NCBI GenBank assembly: GCA_030615605.1
Contig: JAUWYY010000007.1
Coordinates: 96,819-160,818, forward strand
Source of the DNA: a bacterium
GTDB taxonomy: Bacteria > Armatimonadota > Zipacnadia > Zipacnadales > Zipacnadaceae
Reading direction: 5' to 3'
Length of the DNA: 64,000 bases
Below are positions 33,276 through 41,954 of the stretch, one piece after another (positions within the stretch are counted from its first letter, which is position 1; every line of letters starts with the position of its first letter). The notes beneath the pieces were generated by a model, which saw nothing but the letters and a program-made list of their open reading frames with translations, was not told the DNA's origin and searched no databases. The translations under genes were made by a program, and so were the position numbers.

Positions 33276-33304
33276 TTGACGGACAAGCGCTCAGCAGGCA
33301 TAAT
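33276..33304 (+). promoter_or_regulatory. promoter of the argG-like gene
   Basis: TTGACG and CATAAT with 17-bp spacing, about 72 bp upstream of the start codon. Confidence 0.55.
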
Positions 33305-33324
33305 AGAGGGCACAGGCAGACGAA

Positions 33325-33344
33325 GCCGACCCCGTCGGGTCGGC
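33325..33344 (+). promoter_or_regulatory. perfect 8-bp hairpin in the argG-like leader
   Basis: GCCGACCC-CGTC-GGGTCGGC just upstream of the ribosome binding site AGGAGG. The following GTTATTGT is only weakly T-rich, so attenuator and operator are both possible. Confidence 0.45.
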
Positions 33345-33375
33345 GTTATTGTCAGAAGTATCAGGAGGCACAACT

Positions 33376-34593
33376 ATGGACATGAGCGGGAAGTACACTA
33401 TTGAAATTCCGCAGGTGAAGAAAGTGGCGGTGGCCTATTCCGGCGGGCTGGACTCGGCGCTGGCCCTCAAGCTGCTGCCCGAATACTACGGCGCCGAAGA
33501 GGTGCTGGCGGTGACGGTTGACGTCGGCTTGATGGACGAGGAGATCGCCGACGCCAGGATGAAAGCCGAGGTTGCTGCGACGCCCTGGTTCTTCCTGGAG
33601 GCGACCGACGAGTTCGTGGACGACTACATCACCAGGGCCATCTATGCCAACTCCGACTACGAGGGCTATCCGGTGGCTACCTCGATGACCCGCCAGCTTA
33701 TCGCCCGTAAGGTGGCCGAGTTCGCGCTGGAGCAGGGCTGCGACGCCATCTGCGAGGGCTCGACGGGCAAGGGCAACGACCAGTATCGGATGAAGAATGT
33801 CTTTTCCATCTTTGCGCCGGAGCTGGCCGTGATTCTGCCGGTGCGCGATTTCAACTTTACCCGCGAGGAGGAAAAACAGCTCAGCGAGGAGTACGGCATC
33901 CCCTATAACCCGGGCATCGGCGACGACCGGACGATGTGGTGCCGCTCGATCGGCTCCGGTGAGGTGGACAACCTGCAGATGCGCATCCCCCAGGAAGACT
34001 ACATCTGGTACCAGTTCCCCGAGAATGCACCGGATGAGCCGCAGGTCATCGAAATCGAATTTGCAGAGGGCTTGCCGGTGCGCTGCGATGACCAGACCGG
34101 CCTGCGCGACATCATCCACTACCTCAACCGCGTGGCCGGCCAGCACGGCATCGGGAAGATTGATATGTTCGAAGACGGGCTGATCGGCCTCAAATCACGC
34201 GAGGCCTACGAAGCGCCCGCCGCCGAAGTCATTCTCACGCTGCACCGCGACCTGGAGCAGCTCTGCCTAACCAAGGAGCAAGTGCAGTTCAAGCCGCTCG
34301 TCGAGCAGCGCTGGGCGTATATGGTCTACCACGGCGGCTGGTTCCATCCGATCAAGCAGGACTGCGACGCGTTCCTGCAAAACTCCCAGTGGGCGGTCAA
34401 TGGGAAGTACACCGTCCAGCTCTACAAGGGCAACATTGATATCCTGGAGCGGGAGTCGGACAGCGGGCTGTTTGCGCCGGAGCTGCGCTCGCTGGCGACA
34501 ACCGGCTTCGTCCAGCAGGACAGCGGCCCGGCCACCAAAATCCACGCGCTGCAGTATAAGATAATGAGTAGTCGGGGGATGGAGACGGACTAG
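33376..34593 (+). CDS. divergent argininosuccinate synthase paralogue
   Basis: A 405-residue protein of the argininosuccinate synthase family (ATP pyrophosphatase fold). VAYSGGLDSALALKLL is the P-loop-like ATP site (canonical has SGGLDTSV), and CEGSTGKGNDQYRM matches the aspartate-binding loop with conserved Asn and Asp. The citrulline region TMWCRSIGSGEVDNL differs from the canonical TNLWGRSIECG. The enzyme may act on citrulline or on a different ureido substrate. The ATG at 33376 follows AGGAGG. A canonical argG lies 4 kb downstream, so this is a second, diverged copy. Its 3' end is duplicated at 35218. Confidence 0.85.
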   Translation: MDMSGKYTIEIPQVKKVAVAYSGGLDSALALKLLPEYYGAEEVLAVTVDVGLMDEEIADARMKAEVAATPWFFLEATDEFVDDYITRAIYANSDYEGYPVATSMTRQLIARKVAEFALEQGCDAICEGSTGKGNDQYRMKNVFSIFAPELAVILPVRDFNFTREEEKQLSEEYGIPYNPGIGDDRTMWCRSIGSGEVDNLQMRIPQEDYIWYQFPENAPDEPQVIEIEFAEGLPVRCDDQTGLRDIIHYLNRVAGQHGIGKIDMFEDGLIGLKSREAYEAPAAEVILTLHRDLEQLCLTKEQVQFKPLVEQRWAYMVYHGGWFHPIKQDCDAFLQNSQWAVNGKYTVQLYKGNIDILERESDSGLFAPELRSLATTGFVQQDSGPATKIHALQYKIMSSRGMETD

Positions 34594-34610
34594 ATTCAGC
34601 ATGAGATGAA

Positions 34611-35174
34611 GTGACGGACCTCTCCGTGCAAGAGGTGAGTGCGTTGGTGCGGCATCAAGTGGTGAGGCTAATAGCCAGGATAGCGCAACTGCTGCTGTGG
34701 CTCGCAGTCGGCGTCTTCTTCGTGGTCTGCGCGTTCGTTGTTGTCAAAGCCTTCCTTCTGTTCAGGCCTACTCAGCCGGACCTCACGGAGATATCAACTC
34801 TGAGTAGAATTGAGTTCCCGAAGAGCGCCGTGTTGGTCGAGTCGTGGTACTGGCGAGCACCGCGCCGAGAGTTTTTCGCTGTGCTTCGAATCAGTGGGGA
34901 GGACCTAGCCGCGTTCAAGAAAAACGGGTCGCTGGAGTGGGAGTGGGTTGAGGGAACGGGTGGGTACACGAGTGGCGCGAGTTCGACACCACGCAATTGG
35001 ATAACTGACAATCTGGGTGAACGGGCCAATTTGCGGTACTGGAATCCCGATGCAGTGGAGGACTACCTGGTTGCACTCGGCCCGGCTGGAACGCGGGGAG
35101 CCCTGGCGGTACTAATCGATCTGGATGACCCAGAAGAGGCAACGGTGTACATCTGGGACTTGATCGACCATTAG
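34611..35174 (+). CDS. hypothetical membrane-anchored protein
   Basis: A 187-residue protein with one hydrophobic helix (about 26-50, LLLWLAVGVFFVVCAFVVV) and a globular C-terminal part. It has EWEWVEGTGGYTSG and NLRYWNPDAVEDYLVAL in that part. No family recognised. The GTG start at 34611 is 17 bp after the argG-like gene. It lies between that gene and a decayed copy of the gene's 3' end, so its presence here results from a rearrangement. Confidence 0.6.
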   Translation: MTDLSVQEVSALVRHQVVRLIARIAQLLLWLAVGVFFVVCAFVVVKAFLLFRPTQPDLTEISTLSRIEFPKSAVLVESWYWRAPRREFFAVLRISGEDLAAFKKNGSLEWEWVEGTGGYTSGASSTPRNWITDNLGERANLRYWNPDAVEDYLVALGPAGTRGALAVLIDLDDPEEATVYIWDLIDH

Positions 35175-35217
35175 AGGCAGAGGACCAGCGCGACAGCAGT
35201 TCGGCAAGCTCACTGCA

Positions 35218-35289
35218 GGCGGCCCGGCCACCAAAATCCACGCGCTACAGTATAAGATTATGAGCAGCCGAGGACTGACACTCGATTAG
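35218..35289 (+). pseudogene. decayed duplicate of the argG-like gene 3' end
   Basis: 24 codons reading GGPATKIHALQYKIMSSRG and four more, ending TAG, nearly identical in protein to the end of the gene at 33376-34593. Differences in DNA are mostly third-position (CTG/CTA, ATA/ATT, AGT/AGC), so the fragment comes from a functional copy that diverged under selection before truncation. Confidence 0.85.
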
Positions 35290-35301
35290 GGAGGGAACAT
35301 C

Positions 35302-35625
35302 GTGGCACACAATGAGCAGGGCAACGCCAAACAAGGAGCCTCGACAAGGCTGCTGAACAGCGCCTCCGGGCTTCTATTCATCGGCTGTCTGCTGGTGGTT
35401 GGTGGGTGGGCGGCCATCGCCAACTATATCCGCACCCATCCACCCGACATGGCGGTGAACTTCGCCTATGTGCTGGGCATGGTGCAATGCCTGGTTGCAG
35501 TGGTACTATCCATCTTTGCAATCCGCGCCCGGCGCAGCAAAACGGCCCTCGTTGTGGGACAGCTCCTAATAGCAGCCGCTCTGGCCGGTGTAGTCGTGCT
35601 GCTCGTACCGAGGTTATACCAATAG
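35302..35625 (+). CDS. small membrane protein
   Basis: A 107-residue protein with three hydrophobic helices at about 20-42, 52-73 and 83-104, a layout common to uncharacterised small membrane proteins. The GTG at 35302 follows GGGAGGG. It lies directly after the argG-like fragment and before the groEL terminator, convergent with groEL. Function unknown. Confidence 0.65.
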   Translation: MAHNEQGNAKQGASTRLLNSASGLLFIGCLLVVGGWAAIANYIRTHPPDMAVNFAYVLGMVQCLVAVVLSIFAIRARRSKTALVVGQLLIAAALAGVVVLLVPRLYQ

Positions 35626-35704
35626 GCAGCGGTGCGGCCAGCGGGGAACTGCGCTCGCCGCAGTACGAGACCGAGAGCCGGCGACACCGCACAACAGTCC
35701 ACAC

Positions 35705-35739
35705 AAAAAAAGGCCGAGCTGGGAAGGCTCGGCCTTTTC
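35705..35739. terminator. bidirectional intrinsic terminator (groEL and the upstream plus-strand genes)
   Basis: Stem GGCCGAGC/GCTCGGCC with a 7-nt loop, a T-run of TTTTTTT on the minus strand and TTTT on the plus strand, so it can end both convergent units. Confidence 0.85.
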
Positions 35740-35765
35740 GGTTGCATCAGGGGTGTTGCGCAAGT

Positions 35766-37421
<1,656 letters not shown>

Positions 37422-37432
37422 TTACAACTCAG

Positions 37433-37717
37433 CTAGCTACGAACGGCCAAAATGGAATCTTCCTCCACCAGTACGTAGTCTTCGCCGCCAACAGTTACTT
37501 CAGTGCCACCGAAACGTTTGTAGATGATCACATCGCCCTCCGCGACACTGATCTCCTGGCGCTCACCGTTGTCCAGAATCCGTCCTGGGCCAACGGCAAT
37601 CACCTTGCCCTCGGCAGGTTGCTCTTGAGCGGACTCAGGCAGGAGAATCCCGCCCGCACTTTTCTCCTCAGCCTCACTGGGCTCAACAAGCACACGATCT
37701 CCCAGCGGTTGCAGCAT
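37433..37717 (-). CDS. groS: co-chaperonin GroES
   Basis: Heptameric lid of GroEL. 94 residues. MLQPLGDRVLVEPSEAEEKSAGGILLP opens the protein, with the mobile loop in GGILLPESAQEQP, and VGPGRILDNGER and VIIYKRFGGTEV follow the usual pattern. The ATG at 37717 with GAAGGTGG upstream is preferred over a GTG 9 bp earlier. First gene of the groESL operon. Confidence 0.97.
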   Translation of the reverse strand: MLQPLGDRVLVEPSEAEEKSAGGILLPESAQEQPAEGKVIAVGPGRILDNGERQEISVAEGDVIIYKRFGGTEVTVGGEDYVLVEEDSILAVRS

Positions 37718-37796
37718 AGTAAGCACACCACCTTCTTTAGTAGTTGGAATGGGAGTACTCAGGCGAACTCCACGAATGAACCGCTACTTCGCCCCT

Positions 37797-37823
37797 TTAG
37801 CACTCTCCGCACGGGAGTGCTAA
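37797..37823 (-). promoter_or_regulatory. CIRCE operator (HrcA site) of groESL
   Basis: Perfect TTAGCACTC-N9-GAGTGCTAA, between the promoter and groES, so the operon is expected to be repressed by HrcA (not in the window) until heat stress. The remaining 230 bp up to argG hold the groESL promoter and a TATAAT-like box upstream of argG. Confidence 0.97.
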
Positions 37824-37828
37824 ACTGT

Positions 37829-37856
37829 ATTATACAGACAAGTGGACAGATGTCAA
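37829..37856 (-). promoter_or_regulatory. promoter of groESL
   Basis: Minus-strand TTGACA and TATAAT separated by 16 bp, directly upstream of CIRCE. Confidence 0.85.
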
Positions 37857-38053
37857 GTGGTTTTCACCGAATACCTCCCCAACCAACCCAGAGGAGGCCT
37901 TTACCTGCCACCATCACGTGAGACAGCCATTTCTGATCCGGCGACAAGGCACAGCGAAAGTCTGTCTACACTGATGCCAATAGCCAACTGCCCCTGGAAG
38001 TGTTATAATCACTCTCCAATGGTGCACCCCTTGTTACGGGAAAGGAGCTAACT

Positions 38054-39271
38054 GTGATGAGCAAGTGCGTACTGGCATATTCAGGCGGCCTTGACACTTC
38101 GGTCGCTGTCAAGTGGATTGCTGAGCAATACGACGTGGAGGTCATTGCGCTGGCCGTGGACGTCGGTGAGGAGAAGAACTACGAGGCAATTCGTCAGAAG
38201 GCCCTGGACGTCGGTGCGGTTGAGTCGCTGGTGGTTGACGCCAAGCAAGAATTCTTTGACGACTTCATCACTCGCGCCATCGGCGCCAATCTGATGTACG
38301 AGCACCAATATCCGGCGTTTACTGCGCTGGCCCGACCGCTGCTGGCCAAGACACAAGTGGAAGTGGCCCACGAGTATGGAGCTCAGTACGTGGCTCATGG
38401 CTGCACGGGCAAGGGCAATGACCAAGTGCGCTTTGAAGTCACCTACGCTGTGCTCGATCCGGCCTTGCAGGTCATCGCGCCGGCCCGCGAGTGGGGAATG
38501 ACCCGCGAAGAAGAGATAGAGTACGCTCGGCAGCACGACATCTCCGTGCCCGTAGGCAAGGAAAGCCCCTACTCGACGGATACCAACCTGTGGGGGCGGT
38601 CCATCGAGTGCGGGCAGATTGAAGATCCCACCCGCGAGGGGCCGGAAGACGCCTGGGAATGGACCAATAGTATTGCCGACGCGCCGGAGGAGCCTACCTA
38701 CCTGGAGATAACCTTCGAACGGGGTATGCCAATAGCCCTGGACGGCGAGGAGTTACCCGGACCCGAGTTGATCAGCCGCATCAACGCAATTGGTGGAGAA
38801 AATGCGGTGGGCCGCATTGACATGATAGAAAACCGGCTGGTGGGCATCAAGTCGCGCGAGCTTTATGAGGCGCCTGCCGCAGTAATCCTGCTCACCGCTC
38901 ACCGCGACCTGGAGTCGCTGACTCTGGACCGGGAGACTATGCACTTCAAGCCGTATCTGGAGCTGCGCTACGCCGAGCTGGTCTACTACGGCCTGTGGTA
39001 TACGCCGCTGCGGGAGGCCATTGATGCCTTTGTGAGCGAGACGCAGAAGCGGGTCTCGGGCAAGGTCACCGTCAAGCTGCACAAGGGCAGTTGTCAGGCG
39101 GTCGCCCGCACCTCAGACCGTTCGCTGTACCAGTATGAACTGGCCACCTACGCCGAGGGGGACGTCTTCGACCACTCGGCCTCACCGGGCTTCATCCACA
39201 TCTGGGGCCTGCCAGCCCGGGTTGCCGCACAGATAGATCGGGATGCGGACAACCCAAGTCAGCCCGGATAG
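38054..39271 (+). CDS. argG: argininosuccinate synthase
   Basis: Joins citrulline and aspartate in arginine synthesis. 405 residues. LAYSGGLDTSVAVKW is the canonical ATP site, HGCTGKGNDQVRFE the aspartate loop, and TDTNLWGRSIECG the citrulline loop, all matching the standard enzyme. Preceded by AAAGGAG; the start can be the GTG at 38054 or the ATG at 38057, and no choice is possible by eye. A divergent paralogue lies 3.5 kb upstream. argH is not in the window. Confidence 0.97.
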   Translation: MMSKCVLAYSGGLDTSVAVKWIAEQYDVEVIALAVDVGEEKNYEAIRQKALDVGAVESLVVDAKQEFFDDFITRAIGANLMYEHQYPAFTALARPLLAKTQVEVAHEYGAQYVAHGCTGKGNDQVRFEVTYAVLDPALQVIAPAREWGMTREEEIEYARQHDISVPVGKESPYSTDTNLWGRSIECGQIEDPTREGPEDAWEWTNSIADAPEEPTYLEITFERGMPIALDGEELPGPELISRINAIGGENAVGRIDMIENRLVGIKSRELYEAPAAVILLTAHRDLESLTLDRETMHFKPYLELRYAELVYYGLWYTPLREAIDAFVSETQKRVSGKVTVKLHKGSCQAVARTSDRSLYQYELATYAEGDVFDHSASPGFIHIWGLPARVAAQIDRDADNPSQPG

Positions 39272-39296
39272 TGAAGGGTGCCAACTCCCTGAGACT

Positions 39297-40517
39297 ATGA
39301 GCAATACTCCGTGCACCGAGCCACCGGCCCAAACTCCTGAGCAGCAGCGCCGGCATCTGCTGCAACTGGTAGTGGTGTTCTACTTCATCTTCGCAGGGGC
39401 CGGTGCCCAGCAACTTTACCTGGTCGCTTACCTGCAGCAGGTCACGCCCTGGGGCCCGCTGAGCTGTGCCGCGCTGTTGGCAGTAGTCTACGCCACTATG
39501 ATGGTCTTCCGCGTAGGCAACGTCTATCTGCTGCAAAGCTGGCCGGACTGGAAATGGACAGCAGTGGGCGCGGTGACCTACTTCCTGTTCCCTGCCGGGA
39601 TGTTCGTGATCGCCTATCTGCCCAGCTACTGGCTGGCGTTGGGCTTTGCGGTGCTGTGGGGCTGGGGAGCGGCGGCGCTGTGGGGCGGGACCACCATGCA
39701 GACGCTGGCGCTCACCGAGGGACGAAAAGAGCGTTACGGGACCGGTATGGGCCTGCTGTATGCCGGGACCCTCGCGGGCTGGTTCAGCGGCGTGATCGTG
39801 CTGGGGCTGGTCTTCGCCCGCTACAACGCCCACCCCCAGCTGACCTACCTCGTCGCGGCTGGCATCACCCTGGTAGCTTTGTTGCTGGCCTTCGGCCTGC
39901 CCCGGAGCGCCGAGGCGACGATTGCTCCACCAAGTGGGGCGAGGCTTCGGCGGATCGTCACCCAGCCCAAGGCTATCATCTCGATGTTCCTGCTGGGCAG
40001 CTCAGCACTGGCTTTCGGGCTGATGATAGGAACCTTCGCCGACTATGTCAAAACCCAGCACGGTGTCCAGTATGTATGGATTACTGGGATGTTCTACCCG
40101 GGAATCCAGATCGTCCTGGCCTTTGTGAGTGGATGGCTTTCCGATCTGGGTGGTCGCGCTCCGGTGCTGTCAGCCTCCTTCTTGTTGGCGGCGGTGGGAT
40201 GCGCGCTGGCGGCAGTCTGGCACAGCCCCGTAGCTCTGGCCATTGCCGCGGCGCTTTGGGGCCTGCTCAACGGCGCAGTCCCGGTGATCAGCGCGGCGCT
40301 GGTGGGCGAGTCGGCTGAACGCAGGCGGCGGCCTCTGGCCTACGGAGCACTATTCACCGGCCGCGACTTGGGGGCAATGATCGGGCTGGTAGGAAGTCGC
40401 CTGGCTGCCGGCAACGGGGTCAATCTGGAGACGAGCTTCATCCTGTTTGGCGTTCTGTTCGTGTTCTGTGCGGGTGTTGCAGCCCTGCTGCAGCGTTACG
40501 CCAAACAGAAGTTATGA
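39297..40517 (+). CDS. MFS transporter
   Basis: A 406-residue membrane protein with about 12 hydrophobic helices in two halves, the major facilitator layout. The cytoplasmic loop RNPQ-free segments do not identify substrate; SDLGGRAPVL between helices 8 and 9 fits the family's D-x-x-G-R signature. The ATG at 39297 is preferred, with a weak ribosome binding site; the upstream ATG at 39243 would overlap argG. Substrate unknown. It lies 25 bp from argG, so it might be cotranscribed. Confidence 0.85.
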   Translation: MSNTPCTEPPAQTPEQQRRHLLQLVVVFYFIFAGAGAQQLYLVAYLQQVTPWGPLSCAALLAVVYATMMVFRVGNVYLLQSWPDWKWTAVGAVTYFLFPAGMFVIAYLPSYWLALGFAVLWGWGAAALWGGTTMQTLALTEGRKERYGTGMGLLYAGTLAGWFSGVIVLGLVFARYNAHPQLTYLVAAGITLVALLLAFGLPRSAEATIAPPSGARLRRIVTQPKAIISMFLLGSSALAFGLMIGTFADYVKTQHGVQYVWITGMFYPGIQIVLAFVSGWLSDLGGRAPVLSASFLLAAVGCALAAVWHSPVALAIAAALWGLLNGAVPVISAALVGESAERRRRPLAYGALFTGRDLGAMIGLVGSRLAAGNGVNLETSFILFGVLFVFCAGVAALLQRYAKQKL

Positions 40518-40547
40518 CCTGGCACGGTAGCCGGTGACACGCGTGGT

Positions 40548-40694
40548 TTACGCGCCCGGCAGCACAAACTCACTGCGACTGACCAACAAAGCTATCCGCG
40601 TCGCTGCGCCAGCCCGGTCAAGCGGGCTGTCTACCCGTTTGCGCATTATTTCCACCAACAACTCACCAATTGCGACTACCTCGCACTGAGCCAC
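40548..40694 (-). pseudogene. remnant of a PfkB-family carbohydrate kinase
   Basis: On the minus strand a GTG at 40694 with GGGAGGAAG upstream opens a 48-codon frame whose start CEVVAIGELLVEIMR is the N-terminal signature of PfkB sugar kinases. It then passes directly to RIALLVSRSEFVLPGA, which looks like a distal or C-terminal segment, and stops. The middle of the gene, with the ATP and sugar sites, is missing. An in-frame internal deletion is the simplest explanation. Confidence 0.55.
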
Positions 40695-40738
40695 TGTTAC
40701 TTCCTCCCAATTCGCCCTGTCAGGGAGCCTCCTGCAGG

Positions 40739-41896
40739 TTAGCGACTGACAATGAACTCATCATAGCGGTTCTGATTCGTGTCAATGAAGACGCAGCTCA
40801 ATTGGTTGGGCGTGACATCAATGCGGCAGAAACCCAGAGACGCCAGGGCAAACCGGCTGTACGGATTGGAGCTGAAGCCTGGTGGATATAGTGGCGCACC
40901 GCCGGTGCCAAGGGTCACGTACTGGACGCCACCGCGTACGCTACGCTCGTAGAGGTGCTCATGCCCGCAGAAGACTACCGCGACGCCGCCGTCTTCCAGC
41001 AACGGGCACCACTGCTGCTGAATAGTCTCATTACCTCCGTGGGGACCGGACGAAAAAGGTGGATGATGAAACATGGCAATACGCCAGTCAATCCCGGTCG
41101 GCCGCGGCTGACTGAGCCGCTGCTCGAGCCATTCAGTCTGCTCGGCTATGCGCCGGCAACTGTCCAGCACAAAGAATTGACAGTTGCCCCAGGTGAAGGT
41201 GTACCATTCGGCCCCGTAGTCCCCACCGCCGCTGGGTATGGGTAGCAGCTCATAGTAGAGCGCGGCATTGTGCTCGTGGTTGCCAAGAGCCGGGTAAAAG
41301 GGCAGATTTAGGGCAAATGTGCCGATGACGGGAAAGAAATGGTACCAATCATCAAGTAGCTCGCCGCTGTCGACCAGGTCGCCGGTATGAAGAATCAAGC
41401 GGGGGTTGGCCGCCAGCATCGCAGCCACCACCCGGCGGTGCGCCGTGGGACGGGTGCGGGTATCTCCGTAGGCGGCGAAGGTCCACTCCGTCAGCGACTC
41501 AGGTGGCGTAGTGATGCGATGAGGACCGACGCTGGCCGATTGGTCGTCGGCGGCTGCTTTGACGGTGTACCAATAGGTCTGACCCGCTGAGAGGCCCTGC
41601 AGCCGTACACGGTGGGTCTGGGCCGGCCCGCCTTCGCCCACTCTCTCGCCGCCCAGTTCCATCCAACCAATAGACGGCATATTGGTATGCCAGGTCAGCA
41701 GCGCCGAGGTAGTTGTCAAATCCCCCACAGTCGGCCCCATGTCTATCTTCAGCGTCGGCAGCACTGGAGCCGACTCACCAGGCGCAGCCACGGCGCCGCC
41801 GCATCCGGTCAGCCCAACCCCGGCGGCCAACACCACTGCCAGTAGAATCGAGCCAAGCGCCAGTCCTACAAAGTGGAGCTTTTTCCGATTATTCAT
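40739..41896 (-). CDS. secreted metallophosphoesterase with N-terminal fibronectin type III-like domain
   Basis: A 385-residue predicted lipoprotein: signal peptide with a lipobox near GVGLTGCGG. After an Ala/Pro linker, residues 50-130 match the purple-acid-phosphatase N-terminal domain (TTTSALLTWHTNMPSIGWMEL). The metallophosphatase domain follows with AAYGDTRTRP, HTGDLVDSG, ALGNHEHNA, FHHPPFSSG and GHEHLYER, which together bind a dinuclear metal. Acts outside the membrane on an unknown phosphoester. ATG at 41896. Confidence 0.9.
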   Translation of the reverse strand: MNNRKKLHFVGLALGSILLAVVLAAGVGLTGCGGAVAAPGESAPVLPTLKIDMGPTVGDLTTTSALLTWHTNMPSIGWMELGGERVGEGGPAQTHRVRLQGLSAGQTYWYTVKAAADDQSASVGPHRITTPPESLTEWTFAAYGDTRTRPTAHRRVVAAMLAANPRLILHTGDLVDSGELLDDWYHFFPVIGTFALNLPFYPALGNHEHNAALYYELLPIPSGGGDYGAEWYTFTWGNCQFFVLDSCRRIAEQTEWLEQRLSQPRPTGIDWRIAMFHHPPFSSGPHGGNETIQQQWCPLLEDGGVAVVFCGHEHLYERSVRGGVQYVTLGTGGAPLYPPGFSSNPYSRFALASLGFCRIDVTPNQLSCVFIDTNQNRYDEFIVSR

Positions 41897-41954
41897 TCAT
41901 ACCACCTGCATATCGTATTGCTTATACCAAGCTGTGGTGCGACAGCCCTGCCAA

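Noticed and set aside
39554..40318. 254-codon plus-strand frame inside the MFS gene
   Set aside because: Other reading frame of a clear transporter gene.
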